Of a stretch of DNA of 40,165 bases, positions 1 to 8,442 are shown piece by piece. How positions within the stretch are numbered: position 1 is the stretch's first letter; the number at the start of each line of letters is the position of its first letter. Origin of the DNA: a bacterium (lineage in GTDB: Bacteria; Desulfobacterota; Deferrisomatia; Deferrisomatales; Deferrisomataceae); assembly GCA_027021615.1 (NCBI GenBank), contig JALUTY010000051.1:1-40165 (forward strand), given 5' to 3'. Below the pieces are notes generated by a model. The model saw only the letters and a list, made by a program, of their open reading frames with translations. It had not been told where the DNA came from and did not search any database. The translations under genes were made by a program, and so were the position numbers.

Positions 1-127
1 GGCCGGGTTTACAAGCGCGGACGACCGGTTGCCGGACTGGATGTACCGGGAGCCGCTGCCCCCCCACAACACGGTGTTCATGGTGCCCGACGAGGAGCTC
101 GACCAAGTGTTCAACTTCGTCGAGTAG
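1..127 (+). CDS. C-terminal end of a probable aldehyde:ferredoxin oxidoreductase family protein (partial)
   Basis: Only the last 41 codons are in the window, read in the frame that starts at base 2 and ends at TAG 125-127. The peptide contains GFTSADDRLPDWMYREPLPP, which resembles the closing segment of tungsten-dependent aldehyde:ferredoxin oxidoreductases (usually G-F-T-R-E-D-D-x-L-P followed by E-P-L). These enzymes oxidise aldehydes or related substrates with ferredoxin in anaerobes. No cofactor-binding residues are visible because the rest of the gene lies outside. It converges with the MBL-hydrolase gene and shares the hairpin at 150-183. The family call rests on one short motif remembered from the family, so it is tentative. 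Confidence 0.5.
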   Translation, partial: AGFTSADDRLPDWMYREPLPPHNTVFMVPDEELDQVFNFVE

Positions 128-149
128 ACCGTCCTGCAGGGACGAATTT

Positions 150-183
150 CGAAGGGCGGAGCCTTCGCGGGCTCCGCCCTTCG
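150..183. terminator. Bidirectional hairpin terminator between convergent genes
   Basis: A perfect 14-bp G+C-rich stem (150-163 pairs with 170-183) closes a 6-base loop. It sits between the stop of the oxidoreductase tail and the stop of the minus-strand MBL gene, so it can serve both. There is no long T run on either side. Confidence 0.7.
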
Positions 184-202
184 ACCCCCAGCCCAGAACG
201 GC

Positions 203-1111
203 TCAGCCCTGCTTCTCCACCCATCCCCGCAGGCCTTTGAGGGTGTTGGCGAGGAAGTATCGCTCCCGGTTACGCACGTCGGCCGGCAGGTCGCGGAACC
301 GTCCGAACCGAGGATCCTCGGCCCGCAGACTCGCCAGCACCGCCTCCTCAAACTCCTCCCCGGTCATGCGGCGGTGGCGCCGAACCGCCTCGACCCACAG
401 GTCGAGCTGCTCGGATGCCTGGGCCAGCACCTCCTCGGCACCGGTCACGGCTCCGTAGTGCCCTAGACAACACAGGCCGCCCGCCCGACCCTTCACGGTC
501 TCCAACGACTCGCGGAACACGTCGTGCCGAAACGGCGGGGGCGTGGCGGGCCGCCAGTAGTCCCCGCCGGGCAGGGGGTAGCGCACCCCGCCGAGCTCGC
601 CCGCGAAGAACCACGCCCCGGCCCGGAACGCCAGGTGGTGGGGGGCGTGGCCCGGGGTGGGAAGGGCCGCGATCCCGCGGCCAGTCGCTTCCAGGGTCGG
701 GGAGAAGCCAACCCGGTCCGGGGGCACCGGCGTGATTGGACCGTAGGCCTCGGCCAGGGCCCCCAGGACCTTCCGGGATCCCTCCCACAGGGTCGAGGGG
801 TCCACCAGGTGGGGGATGGCCCTGGGGTGGCACACCACCCGCGCGCCGCGGTGACGATTCAAGAGCAGACCCGTGCCCCCGGCGTGGTCGATGTGGATGT
901 GGGTGAGGAGCACGACCTCGACCCCCGTGACCCCCAGCTCCTCAAGGCCCTCGAGGAGCTGGGGCAGGGTGGCCGCCGGGCCAGGGTCCACCACCACGGC
1001 GGCCGGGCCGTCCCGGATCACCCAAGCGCTCAGGAACCGCCGAAACCCTTCGGGCTCCGCCAGGTCCAGGTCCACCAGGAACAGTCCGTCGGCGATGCGG
1101 TGAGTTGCCAT
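203..1111 (-). CDS. MBL-fold metallo-hydrolase
   Basis: A 302-residue metallo-beta-lactamase-fold protein, probably a cytoplasmic dinuclear-metal hydrolase. The signature THIHIDHAGG supplies His71, His73, Asp75 and His76. Later conserved histidines lie in PTPGHAPHHLAF and in CLGHYGAV. The C-terminal third is helical and resembles that of generic MBL hydrolases that act on thioesters or lactones, but nothing fixes the substrate. I start at ATG 1111 because GGAGGAG lies five bases upstream; an in-frame start at 1177 would put the N-terminus inside the strong hairpin at 1133-1170. It follows tRNA-Asn on the same strand, separated by that hairpin, and ends against the shared terminator at 150-183. 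Confidence 0.85.
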   Translation of the reverse strand: MATHRIADGLFLVDLDLAEPEGFRRFLSAWVIRDGPAAVVVDPGPAATLPQLLEGLEELGVTGVEVVLLTHIHIDHAGGTGLLLNRHRGARVVCHPRAIPHLVDPSTLWEGSRKVLGALAEAYGPITPVPPDRVGFSPTLEATGRGIAALPTPGHAPHHLAFRAGAWFFAGELGGVRYPLPGGDYWRPATPPPFRHDVFRESLETVKGRAGGLCCLGHYGAVTGAEEVLAQASEQLDLWVEAVRRHRRMTGEEFEEAVLASLRAEDPRFGRFRDLPADVRNRERYFLANTLKGLRGWVEKQG

Positions 1112-1132
1112 CGGCTCCTCCGGTCCCCAGTC

Positions 1133-1170
1133 ACGAAGACCCCGCCGGGGTATCCCGGCGGGGTCTTCGT
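1133..1170 (-). terminator. Strong hairpin between tRNA-Asn and the MBL gene
   Basis: A 17-bp perfect stem (1133-1149 with 1154-1170) with a 4-base loop follows the tRNA gene in its reading direction. It probably ends or processes the tRNA-Asn transcript. No T run follows, so Rho-independent action is not certain. Confidence 0.65.
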
Positions 1171-1208
1171 ACACCATCCAGAACCGCCAAAGTTGGCGGG
1201 CGGCTTCC

Positions 1209-1284
1209 TGGCTCCCCGGGACGGACTCGAACCGCCAACCTAGTGGTTAACAGCCACCCGCTCTGCCGATTGAGCTACCGGGGA
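1209..1284 (-). tRNA. tRNA-Asn (anticodon GTT)
   Basis: The reverse strand folds as a 76-nt cloverleaf. The acceptor stem TCCCCGG pairs with CCGGGGA, the D-arm begins TAGCTCAA, the anticodon loop CTGTTAA carries GTT, and the T-arm contains GGTTCGAGTCC. The discriminator base is G and the 3' CCA is encoded (complement of 1209-1211). A near-consensus promoter lies at 1297-1325. Confidence 0.97.
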
Positions 1285-1296
1285 ACGAAGGCGCCT

Positions 1297-1325
1297 TTTA
1301 TACGGACCTCGTTCTCCGGTGTCAA
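1297..1325 (-). promoter_or_regulatory. Sigma-70 promoter of tRNA-Asn
   Basis: On the minus strand a perfect TTGACA (1320-1325) is followed after exactly 17 bases by TATAAA (1297-1302). The tRNA 5' end lies about 12 bases beyond the -10 box, leaving only a short leader. Confidence 0.85.
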
Positions 1326-1623
1326 GGGAAAACCTTCTTGACGGCGGTCGTTGGCGTTGGTGGTCGGTCGTCGGTCGAAAGGCCATGACGTTGGGCCTTC
1401 GGCGCGCTGGAAAGCTCGGCAGCTAGGCGGCCGGGCGGCTGCTGGGCCCCGACGTCGAGGCCCCGGGGGCACGCGGCTCTCCCGCAGACCCCATGCCCCC
1501 TGGACCGTGATGCTGTGACGCAGGCCTGTTTGAACCGCCAGGAGATGAAAGAGGGTTTTGGCCTTCCAGCCTCCCAGCCTCCTAGCGTCCCAGCGGGCCG
1601 AAGACCCGAGAAGGAACGGAGAA
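1326..1623. other. Gene-less stretch between the tRNA promoter and the sigma-factor terminator
   Basis: I see no gene with a ribosome binding site and no recognisable domain on either strand here. The only structure is the period-8 tandem repeat at 1563-1594. Confidence 0.6.
1563..1594. repeat. Period-8 tandem repeat, 4 units
   Basis: Four consecutive octamers, CTTCCAGC, CTCCCAGC, CTCCTAGC and GTCCCAGC, follow one another without gaps. The core TCCCAGC is close to the TCCCAAC core of the second octamer array at 9528-9570, so they look like one repeat family. Confidence 0.75.
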
Positions 1624-1645
1624 AGGAGCCCCCGGGAGGGCTCCT
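1624..1645 (-). terminator. Terminator of the sigma-factor gene
   Basis: An 8-bp stem AGGAGCCC/GGGCTCCT with a 6-base loop lies 23 bases past the sigma-factor stop on the minus strand. It is followed in that direction by TTTCTCC. Confidence 0.65.
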
Positions 1646-1668
1646 CTCCCCAACACGCCCCGGCCGGC

Positions 1669-2565
1669 TCAAGCCAGGTCGTGGAACCCGGTACCCTCGG
1701 CCTCGATGGCCTGCCGAAGCTTCGCCAGGGCCTCCACCTGGATCTGCCGGATCCGCTCCCGGGTCACCCCGAAAATCCTGCCGATCCGCTCCAGGGTCAT
1801 GGGTTCGCCCCCATCCAGGCCGAACCGCAGCACCAGGATCCTTTTCTCCCGCTCGTTGAGCACCGAGATCTTCGAGCGAACCAGCTGGGTGACCCTCTCG
1901 CGCAACAGGTTGTCCGCCGGGTTCGGGGCGTGGGGGTCCTCCAGCTTGTCCTGCAGGGTGAAGTCTCCGTCCACGTCCAGGGCTTGGTCCATGCTCAGGA
2001 CCCGCCGCTGGATCTTGAACAGTCGGGCCACGTACCCGAGCTTGAACCCGGTCTCCGCGGCCAGCTCCTCCTCGGTGGGGGGGCGGCGCAAAGAGCGGGT
2101 GAGATGCTCGGTCACCCGCCTAAGCCGGTCCAGGTCGTCGGACACGTGCACCGGGAGCCGGATCGTGCGCACCTGGTTCGTCAGGGCCCGTTCGATGGAC
2201 TGACGGATCCACCAGGTGGCATAGGTAGAGAACCGGCATCCCTTCGAGGCCTTGAACCGCTCCACCGCCTTGATCAGACCCACGTTGCCCTCCTCGATCA
2301 GGTCCAGGAACGGCAGGCCGCGGTTGACGTAACGTTTGGCAATTTTGACGACCAACCTGAGGTTTGACTCGATCATGCGCCGCCGCGCGGCCTCGTCCCC
2401 CTTCTCGATCCGGAGCGCCAGCTCGATCTCCTCCTGGGGCGTCAGAAGCCGGGTCTTGCGGATGTCCCGGAGGTACAGGGCCATGGGACTTGCGGAGACC
2501 ACAGGATCCCGCCGTTGGACAGGGGTGGGGGGAGGGCATGGGCCGGGCTGGGCTTGCGGACTCAT
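1669..2565 (-). CDS. rpoS: RpoS-like group 2 RNA polymerase sigma factor
   Basis: A 298-residue sigma-70 family factor lacking region 1.1, as expected of RpoS-type general stress and stationary-phase sigmas. Region 1.2 includes [19 protein letters not shown]. Region 2 includes [20 protein letters not shown], then the -10 recognition helix with [16 protein letters not shown]. Region 3 follows, and region 4 ends in the -35 recognition helix [21 protein letters not shown] start at ATG 2565, seven bases after AAAGGAG; a further 15 codons upstream are open but lack such a site. The N-terminal 25 residues are rich in Pro and Gln and look disordered. The gene stands alone with its own terminator at 1624-1645. 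Another group 2 sigma cannot be excluded without a tree. Confidence 0.9.
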   Translation of the reverse strand: MSPQAQPGPCPPPTPVQRRDPVVSASPMALYLRDIRKTRLLTPQEEIELALRIEKGDEAARRRMIESNLRLVVKIAKRYVNRGLPFLDLIEEGNVGLIKAVERFKASKGCRFSTYATWWIRQSIERALTNQVRTIRLPVHVSDDLDRLRRVTEHLTRSLRRPPTEEELAAETGFKLGYVARLFKIQRRVLSMDQALDVDGDFTLQDKLEDPHAPNPADNLLRERVTQLVRSKISVLNEREKRILVLRFGLDGGEPMTLERIGRIFGVTRERIRQIQVEALAKLRQAIEAEGTGFHDLA

Positions 2566-2674
2566 CGATGCGCTCCTTTCCAGGAAAAAGCGATACGATC
2601 GAGTCCGCAATATAGCGGGGGGCTGCGAAACGGCCCAGGGGGGGAGACGTCGTTTTACCCGTCCGGGTCTTAAA

Positions 2675-2703
2675 GATACCCGATTGGTCTACAATCAGGT
2701 ATC
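2675..2703 (-). terminator. Terminator overlapping the panE stop codon
   Basis: On the minus strand GATACC..GATTG pairs with CAATC..GGTATC around a 5-base loop, with one internal C-A mismatch, and TTT follows. The panE stop (2695-2697) lies inside the stem. It closes the nadE-DUF2062-nth-panE operon. Confidence 0.6.
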
Positions 2704-3690
2704 CGTTCGGGCGGGCGGACGCCTCGGCGGGTCAGGAAGGCGGGCTTCCTCCAGGGCTCGTACCAGCAAGGTCAAAGCCCGATGGGCCGGACAATCGAGG
2801 CCCAGCTGCTCGGCCTCGACTACAAGGGCCTCGTTAAGGTTGCCGATCTCGGTGGGTCTTCGGGCCTGCACGTCCTGGAGCATCGAGATCCGATTGTCGC
2901 CCACGCCCTCCAGGGCCCACCGGCTGAACCCGCCGGGGTCGATCAGCTCAGGGAACCGCAGCCCCTTCGCCCGGGCCACGGCAGCCGCCTCCTCGGCCAG
3001 CAGGTCGATCAGTCGGCATAGGGAAGGGCTGGCAAGCATCTCGCGGCCGGTCCGGCCCGTGAGGGCTGCCACCGGGTTGGTGGCCACGTTGGCGATGAGC
3101 TTCTTCCAGCGCACGGACTCCACGTCGTCCACCGGCTCCACCTGGTACCCGCGGCCCCCCAAGACGGCATTCAGAGTCTGGATAACCGGGAGCACGGGAG
3201 GGCGGGGTGTGCCGAAGGGCCCCACGGCAAGCAGGGGCCCCCGGCCGCCCCGGTAGCGCACGGTTCCGTCGGAAAGCGTCTCGGCGCTGTGGGCGGTGAC
3301 GCCTCCCAACACCCGGTCGCCCCCCCACCGGGCGGCCAGAGCCTCCAGGCTGCCCAGGCCGTTCTGTACCGACAGGATGACCGAGGCCTTCCCCACCAGG
3401 GGCGCCAGGTCCTCGGCCGCCCGGGGCGTATCATAGCCCTTGACCGAGACGTGGATCAGGTCGAACGCGCCGGGCTCCCCCAGGGGGTATCCTGTGACCT
3501 CGGGGTACGGGCGCAGGGTGCCGTCGGGAAACCACACGCCGAGGCTCGGGTCCCGAAGCTGGCGGAGCCGGTTCGGGTCCCGCTCCAGCCCCAGCACCCG
3601 GAGCCCGGCCTCCTCGTACACGGCGGCGAACACGGACCCCAGTGCACCCATGCCCACCACGGCCACGCGCAAGGGGCCCCCCCTCGTCAC
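2695..3690 (-). CDS. panE: 2-dehydropantoate 2-reductase
   Basis: A 331-residue NADPH-dependent ketopantoate reductase of the PanE/ApbA family, which makes pantoate for coenzyme A synthesis in the cytoplasm. The N-terminus has the Rossmann motif VAVVGMGALGSVFA (Gly13, Gly15, Gly18). SVQNGLGS matches the conserved Asn loop, and WKKLIANVATNPVAALTG carries the catalytic Lys and substrate-binding Asn of the C-terminal helical domain. I start at GTG 3690 because it overlaps the nth stop as GTGA, which indicates translational coupling; an in-frame ATG at 3741 would overlap nth by more than 50 bases. It is the last gene of the operon. The residues past about 310 are Arg/Pro-rich and probably unstructured. 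Confidence 0.9.
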   Translation of the reverse strand: MTRGGPLRVAVVGMGALGSVFAAVYEEAGLRVLGLERDPNRLRQLRDPSLGVWFPDGTLRPYPEVTGYPLGEPGAFDLIHVSVKGYDTPRAAEDLAPLVGKASVILSVQNGLGSLEALAARWGGDRVLGGVTAHSAETLSDGTVRYRGGRGPLLAVGPFGTPRPPVLPVIQTLNAVLGGRGYQVEPVDDVESVRWKKLIANVATNPVAALTGRTGREMLASPSLCRLIDLLAEEAAAVARAKGLRFPELIDPGGFSRWALEGVGDNRISMLQDVQARRPTEIGNLNEALVVEAEQLGLDCPAHRALTLLVRALEEARLPDPPRRPPARTDT

Positions 3691-4319
3691 GGCTGCACCC
3701 CGATCCTCGGGCAAAGGGACTCCACGGGACATGCCTCGCACCTCGGTTTTCGGGCCTTGCAGAGCTCGCGGCCCAGGTGGGTCAGGAGGTTTGAGAACGC
3801 CACCTGCCGCTCCGGGGGAACGATCCGTTCCAGGTCGGCCTCAATCCGGTCGGGGTCGGTGTGGGAGGTGAGGCCCAGGCGGGCCGACACCCGTCTCACG
3901 TGGGTGTCCACGAACACCCCCGGAACCCCGAGGCTGTTGCCCAGCACCAGGTTCGCGGTCTTCCGGCCCACGCCCGGCAGAGTCACCATCTGCTCCACGC
4001 TCCCGGGCACCCGGCCGCCGAACCGCTCCACCAGCTCCCGGCAGCAGGCCTGGAGGGTGCGGGCCTTCTGGCGGTAGTAACCGGTCGGCCGGACCGCCTG
4101 CTCGATCTCCTCCAGGGGGGCCAGGGCGAACGCCTCCGGGGTGGGGAACCGCTCGAACAGGGTCTCGGTGACCCGGTTCACCCGCTCGTCGGTACACTGG
4201 GCCGCCAAAATCGCTGCCACCAGCAGGGTGAACGGGTCGCGGAACCTCAACGCCGTGGTCTCCGGGTACCGGGCCCGGAGGATCCGATCGATCTCGGCGG
4301 CGCGCTCACGATCATCCAT
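3687..4319 (-). CDS. nth: Endonuclease III (DNA glycosylase/AP lyase)
   Basis: A 210-residue base-excision repair enzyme that removes oxidised pyrimidines and nicks abasic sites. The helix-hairpin-helix LPGVGRKTANLVL carries the catalytic Lys120, and VDTHVRRV carries Asp138; both sit at the same positions as in the E. coli enzyme. The C-terminal iron-sulphur loop has Cys187, Cys194, Cys197 and Cys203 (C-x6-C-x2-C-x5-C), so the [4Fe-4S] cluster should form. Its start ATG 4317-4319 overlaps the end of the DUF2062 gene by 8 bases and its stop overlaps the panE GTG, so it lies within a compact operon. It is full length with no oddities. Confidence 0.97.
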   Translation of the reverse strand: MDDRERAAEIDRILRARYPETTALRFRDPFTLLVAAILAAQCTDERVNRVTETLFERFPTPEAFALAPLEEIEQAVRPTGYYRQKARTLQACCRELVERFGGRVPGSVEQMVTLPGVGRKTANLVLGNSLGVPGVFVDTHVRRVSARLGLTSHTDPDRIEADLERIVPPERQVAFSNLLTHLGRELCKARKPRCEACPVESLCPRIGVQP

Positions 4320-4935
4320 GCTTGCCTCCGGTGCCGGCGGCTGGCTCGTCGGGGGGAGAGCCGCCCGGGCCCGAGGACGGGTCCGGCCGGTTCAGCGAGA
4401 CCCGGTGCCACCCGTGCTGGGGGCTCCACTTCCACTTGTGCATCCGGTTCGCCTTCCGGTGCTTGATCTTCAAACGGTAGGCGATCACCGCCTCGTAGGT
4501 GAGCCACCAGCCGAGCCCGGCCGCGGGTACCCCGAGCACGAGGCCCCCGAGCCAAAGGGGGACGAAGATGTGGTGGGTCAGGCCGCTGAGATGCGTGAAG
4601 GCCTGCCAGAACCCCTCGGGCGGCCGAAGGGGCATTCCCAGTATCCAGGCTCCCAGGGCGTAGGTCATGGAGTAGATGGGCGGGGCGGTCAGGGGGTTTG
4701 TGATCCACGCACCCAGGGCGGCGGCCAGCTTGTTCTGGCCGAGCAGCGCGGCCAAGGCCACGGCAATAATCATCTGGACCCCCATGGTGGGGGTGAACCC
4801 TACGAACAGCCCGATCGCCATGCCCAAGGCGACCTCTCGGGGTCGGCCGTGGATCCGTACACACCGGTAGTAGAAGTACCGGGCGGTCTTCTCCCACCCA
4901 GGGCGAACGCGCCTCCGGTGCTGCGGACGCCCCAT
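4312..4935 (-). CDS. DUF2062 family membrane protein
   Basis: A 207-residue protein with the DUF2062 core: ALGMAIGLFVGFTPTMGVQM, followed by AAALGAWITNPLTAPPIYS. It has two or three membrane segments (about residues 38-65, 75-105 and 130-165). The family is common but its role is unresolved; some members sit next to lipid or cell-envelope genes. The C-terminal 40 residues are hydrophilic and rich in Pro, Gly and Ser. It lies between nadE (7 bases upstream) and nth (8-base overlap), so it is co-transcribed with them; that context does not reveal its job. Confidence 0.88.
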   Translation of the reverse strand: MGRPQHRRRVRPGWEKTARYFYYRCVRIHGRPREVALGMAIGLFVGFTPTMGVQMIIAVALAALLGQNKLAAALGAWITNPLTAPPIYSMTYALGAWILGMPLRPPEGFWQAFTHLSGLTHHIFVPLWLGGLVLGVPAAGLGWWLTYEAVIAYRLKIKHRKANRMHKWKWSPQHGWHRVSLNRPDPSSGPGGSPPDEPAAGTGGKHG

Positions 4936-4942
4936 GCCCCCT

Positions 4943-6697
4943 CTACCTCCCGGCCTTGCCGCCGGCCGGGTGGGACCAGGGGCGAAACCCGTTGGTGATG
5001 GGAAACCGACGGTCCTTCCCGAAGGCTCGCGGCGTGATCTTCACCCCGGGCGGGGCCTGGCGGCGCTTGTACTCGTTGCGGTCCACCATGGCCACCACCC
5101 GCCGGACCACCTCGGCCCCGAACTCGGCCTCCAGCCCCTCCACGGGCCGGTCGTCCTCCACGTATCCCTGTAGGATCGGGTCGAGCAGGTCGTAGGGGGG
5201 CAGGGTGTCCGTGTCCTTCTGGCCGGGCCGGAGCTCGGCGCTGGGCTCCTTGATCAGGATCTCCTCCGGGATCCAGGGTCTGCGGGCCTCGGCATTTCTC
5301 CACCGGGCCAGCCGGTACACCCAGGTCTTGGTTACATCCTTGAGAACCGCGAACCCGCCGGCCATGTCCCCGTACAGGGTGCAGTACCCCACCGAGGTTT
5401 CGCTCTTGTTACCGGTGCTCAGCACCAGCCACCCGAACTTGTTCGACAGCGCCATGAGCAGGGTGCCCCGGATACGGGCCTGGATGTTCTCCTCGGCCAC
5501 GTCAGGGTCCCGGCCTGCGAACGGCTCGGCCAGGGTCTCGAGGAACCTGTCGTACACCCGGCCGATCGGGATCTGGAGGAACGCGATCCCCAGGTTCTCG
5601 GCCAGGGCTCGGCTGTCCTCCACGCTGCCCCGGCTCGAGTGGGGCGAGGGCATGGTCACTCCGGTGACCCGGTCGGCGCCGAGGGCGTCCACCGCGATCG
5701 AGGCGGTCAGGGCCGAGTCGATGCCCCCGCTCAGCCCCAGCACCACCCTGGAGAACCCGTTCTTCTCCACGTAGTCCCGGCACCCCAGCACCAGGGCCCG
5801 GTACACCTCCTCCTCGGGGCCGGGGGGCTCCACGATGCGTCGGGGCAGGGGAGGGCGACCCTGGTGGGCCACAGGCGGCAGGTCCAGGACGCCGGCCAGG
5901 GGCACGGCCGGCGTCTCCCTGCGCACGGCCACCCGGCGGCGGGGGTCCCGGAGCCGTTGGTGAAGCACCTCGGCCGGATCCAGGTCCACCACCAGGTAGT
6001 CCTCCTCGAAGGGGACCCCCCGGGCGATCGGCTCGCCCCAGGGAGAGAAGACCAGGGAGTTGCCGTCGAACACCAGCTCGTCCTGGCCCCCCACCAGGTT
6101 GCAGAAGGCTAGCACGGCCGCGTTGTCCGAGGCCCGGGTCGAGAGCATGGTCTCCCGGTACTCCACCTTGCCCGCGTAGTAGGGGGAGGCCGAGATGTTC
6201 ACCAGCAGTTGGGCGCCACCGGCCAGGGCCTGGGTCCGGGCCGGCCCGCCCGGGTACCAGATGTCCTCGCAGATGGTCACACCGAACACGCATCCGTCGA
6301 GCCGGAACACCACCGTGTGGTCGCCCCGCTGGAAGTAGCGGTGCTCGTCGAACACCCCGTAGTTGGGCAGGATGCATTTTTTCACCACGGCCCGCACCTC
6401 GCCGTTGTGGAGGACGGCCGCGGCGTTGTACAGGTCGTCGTCCCGGTGGACAAACCCCACCACCGCGGTGATGCCCCGAGTGGCCCCGGCCAGGTCGTCG
6501 AGGGCTTGGAGGTTCTGAGCGACGAACGAGGGCTTGAACAGGAGGTCCTCTGCCGGGTAGCCCACCAGGGCCCCCTCGGGGAACACGGCCAGGTCGGCGC
6601 CCAGGCGCTTGGCGTGCTCGATGCCGTCGCGCACCTTCCGGGCGTTGCCGTCGATGTCTCCGACGGTGGCGTTCATCTGGCAAAGGAACAACCGCAT
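4943..6697 (-). CDS. nadE: Glutamine-dependent NAD+ synthase
   Basis: A 584-residue two-domain enzyme that makes NAD+ from deamido-NAD+, ATP and glutamine, the last step of NAD synthesis. The N-terminal nitrilase-like glutaminase domain has the triad Glu41 (VFPEGAL), Lys107 (before LPNYGVFDE) and Cys143 (TICEDIW). The C-terminal synthetase domain has the PP-loop SGGIDS at residues 323-328 and the later LSTGNKSETSVGYCTLYGD. The length matches bacterial glutamine-dependent NadE. ATG 6697 is preceded by GGAAAGGG. It is the first gene of the operon and is divergent from degP; a possible promoter lies at 6749-6778. Confidence 0.96.
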   Translation of the reverse strand: MRLFLCQMNATVGDIDGNARKVRDGIEHAKRLGADLAVFPEGALVGYPAEDLLFKPSFVAQNLQALDDLAGATRGITAVVGFVHRDDDLYNAAAVLHNGEVRAVVKKCILPNYGVFDEHRYFQRGDHTVVFRLDGCVFGVTICEDIWYPGGPARTQALAGGAQLLVNISASPYYAGKVEYRETMLSTRASDNAAVLAFCNLVGGQDELVFDGNSLVFSPWGEPIARGVPFEEDYLVVDLDPAEVLHQRLRDPRRRVAVRRETPAVPLAGVLDLPPVAHQGRPPLPRRIVEPPGPEEEVYRALVLGCRDYVEKNGFSRVVLGLSGGIDSALTASIAVDALGADRVTGVTMPSPHSSRGSVEDSRALAENLGIAFLQIPIGRVYDRFLETLAEPFAGRDPDVAEENIQARIRGTLLMALSNKFGWLVLSTGNKSETSVGYCTLYGDMAGGFAVLKDVTKTWVYRLARWRNAEARRPWIPEEILIKEPSAELRPGQKDTDTLPPYDLLDPILQGYVEDDRPVEGLEAEFGAEVVRRVVAMVDRNEYKRRQAPPGVKITPRAFGKDRRFPITNGFRPWSHPAGGKAGR

Positions 6698-6748
6698 CGG
6701 ACCGACCCTTTCCGCCCCCCGGTCGGGGGAACGCGAGGAGAGCGATTA

Positions 6749-6778
6749 ACAGTACGAAAAAGGGCCGCCCGGATGCAA
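6749..6778 (-). promoter_or_regulatory. Possible promoter of the nadE operon
   Basis: On the minus strand TTGCAT (6773-6778) and TACTGT (6749-6754) are 18 bases apart. They lie about 50 bases upstream of the nadE start in the 200-bp divergent region. The match is only fair. Confidence 0.35.
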
Positions 6779-6897
6779 CAACCTCCCCGCCGGGAACGGG
6801 GTCAGCCGTTCTTTTCGTAGGGAGGGGGGGTGGGGTAGGGTAGGGGGCGTCGAAGCGGAGGGCTGGAGCTGATCTGGAGCACCAGGAACGAAGGAGC

Positions 6898-8385
6898 ATG
6901 GGAGTGATGGCAACGGGCTGGTTCTTCTCGCGGGCTTTTTTTCCTGGAAACCGATCGGGTGCACGCCCCGGTCGCCGAGCCTCCCAGTGGGCCCCGGGGA
7001 GCCTGCGACACGGAGCAGGGCGCCCCGTCCGGATCGGGGGCGTGGCGTTGCTCGCCATGGTCATGACCGCCCTGCCCGGCGGGAACGCCGCGGCCGGCAA
7101 CCCCCGGGAGACCCCGGTGGTGCGGGCCGTGCGCAAAGCCAGCCCGGCCGTGGTGAACATCTCCACCGAGATCGTGAGCCGCGAGAGGCCGTTCGTGGGC
7201 CTGAATCCCTTTTTCGAGGAGTTCTTCCGCGACTTCTTTGGCGAGCTGCCCGAGGCCGCCCGCCGAGTCCGCAGCCTTGGGTCGGGGGTGATCATCCGGT
7301 CGGACGGCACCATCCTGACTAACGAGCACGTGATCGCCAACGCCACCCGGATCACCGTGACCCGGGTCAACGGCGAGACGTACGAGGCCCAGCTGGTGGG
7401 GGCCGACGGCCAGACGGACCTGGCGGTGCTGCGAGTGAAGGCCGAGGGGACGCTACCTTACCTGGAGATGGGCACCTCAGGGGACCTGATGATCGGGGAA
7501 ACCGTGATCGCCATCGGCAACCCCTTCGGCCTGTCCCACACCGTGACCACGGGGGTGGTCAGCGCCGTGAACCGCACGATCCGGGGCGACAACGACCGAG
7601 TGTACACCGACTTCATCCAGACCGACGCCTCGATCAACCCGGGCAACTCCGGCGGCCCCCTGCTCGACATCCTAGGCGAGCTCGTGGGCATCAACACAGC
7701 CATCTACCAGAAGGCCCAGGGGATCGGGTTCGCGATCCCCATCGACAAGGCCCGGCGCATCGTGGAGAGCCTGCTGACCTACGGCACGGTACACCGGGCG
7801 TGGCTGGGTATCCACATCCAGGACCTGAACCCGGACCTGGCCCGTTACTTCGGCGTGAAGAAAGGCGTGGTGATCACCCGGGTGTTCGAGAACAGCCCGG
7901 GGGCCCAGGCCGGCCTGGAGCGGGGCGACGTGATCGTGGCCATGGACGGCCGGCCGGTGGAGGATCGGGAGACGTTCTTCCAGCGTCTGGCGGGGTACAC
8001 GGCCGGTAACCGGGTTCGGCTCCGGGTGCTTCGCCGTGGCAAGGAGGCGGAGCGCACCGTCGAAACCCGAGAGATCCCGGACGAATACGTGGAGTACCTG
8101 GCCAAGGAGTGGCTGGGCCTGGAGGTGACCCCCAACTCCCGGGCCCTGGCCAGGAAGTACGGCCTGTTCACGGATCGGGGAATGGTGATCGTGCGGGTAA
8201 CGCCCCGCTCGGCCGCGGCGCGGGCCGGCATCGAGCGGGGGGACGTGTTGCGCCAGATCAACGACCAGCGGGTGGACAGCGCGCCCGCCTTCCGGGAGGC
8301 CGTGCTGGCGGCCAGCCAGAGGGAAACCGTGGTGCTGGTCGTCCAACGGGGCCGGGTCGCCTACTACGTGACCCTGACTCCGTGA
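6898..8385 (+). CDS. degP: DegP/HtrA-family periplasmic serine protease with two PDZ domains
   Basis: A 495-residue envelope protease/chaperone that degrades misfolded periplasmic proteins. Residues 46-66 form a hydrophobic export segment (RIGGVALLAMVMTALPGG) ending in NAAA, preceded by an unusually long basic N-terminus. The trypsin-like domain has His144 (TNEHVI), Asp174 (QTDLAVL) and Ser251 (INPGNSGGPL). PDZ1 covers about residues 300-390 and PDZ2 about 405-495. The Glu before the catalytic-His segment (more often Asn) is a small variation. The start is uncertain: ATG 6898 lies too close to AAGGAG, whereas GTG 6904 is seven bases from it and ATG 6907 ten. The gene converges with the superoxide reductase gene at the terminator 8396-8432. 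Confidence 0.93.
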   Translation: MGVMATGWFFSRAFFPGNRSGARPGRRASQWAPGSLRHGAGRPVRIGGVALLAMVMTALPGGNAAAGNPRETPVVRAVRKASPAVVNISTEIVSRERPFVGLNPFFEEFFRDFFGELPEAARRVRSLGSGVIIRSDGTILTNEHVIANATRITVTRVNGETYEAQLVGADGQTDLAVLRVKAEGTLPYLEMGTSGDLMIGETVIAIGNPFGLSHTVTTGVVSAVNRTIRGDNDRVYTDFIQTDASINPGNSGGPLLDILGELVGINTAIYQKAQGIGFAIPIDKARRIVESLLTYGTVHRAWLGIHIQDLNPDLARYFGVKKGVVITRVFENSPGAQAGLERGDVIVAMDGRPVEDRETFFQRLAGYTAGNRVRLRVLRRGKEAERTVETREIPDEYVEYLAKEWLGLEVTPNSRALARKYGLFTDRGMVIVRVTPRSAAARAGIERGDVLRQINDQRVDSAPAFREAVLAASQRETVVLVVQRGRVAYYVTLTP

Positions 8386-8395
8386 ACCGACAAGA

Positions 8396-8432
8396 CCGCG
8401 GCCGGGGCAAGTGTGCGTCGCCCCGGCCGCGG
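8396..8432. terminator. Bidirectional terminator between degP and the superoxide reductase gene
   Basis: A perfect 13-bp stem (8396-8408 with 8420-8432), almost all G and C, with an 11-base loop lies between two convergent genes. Confidence 0.75.
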
Positions 8433-8442
8433 GAGGTCGGGA

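Noticed and set aside
2609-2637. TATATT as the -10 box of the sigma-factor promoter (minus strand)
   Set aside because: The -10 matches, but no reasonable -35 lies 16-18 bases away, so I do not list it.
5502-7370. 622-codon minus-strand frame over nadE and degP
   Set aside because: Its Arg/Pro/Gly-rich translation is a shadow of nadE; both real genes have conserved motifs and start sites.
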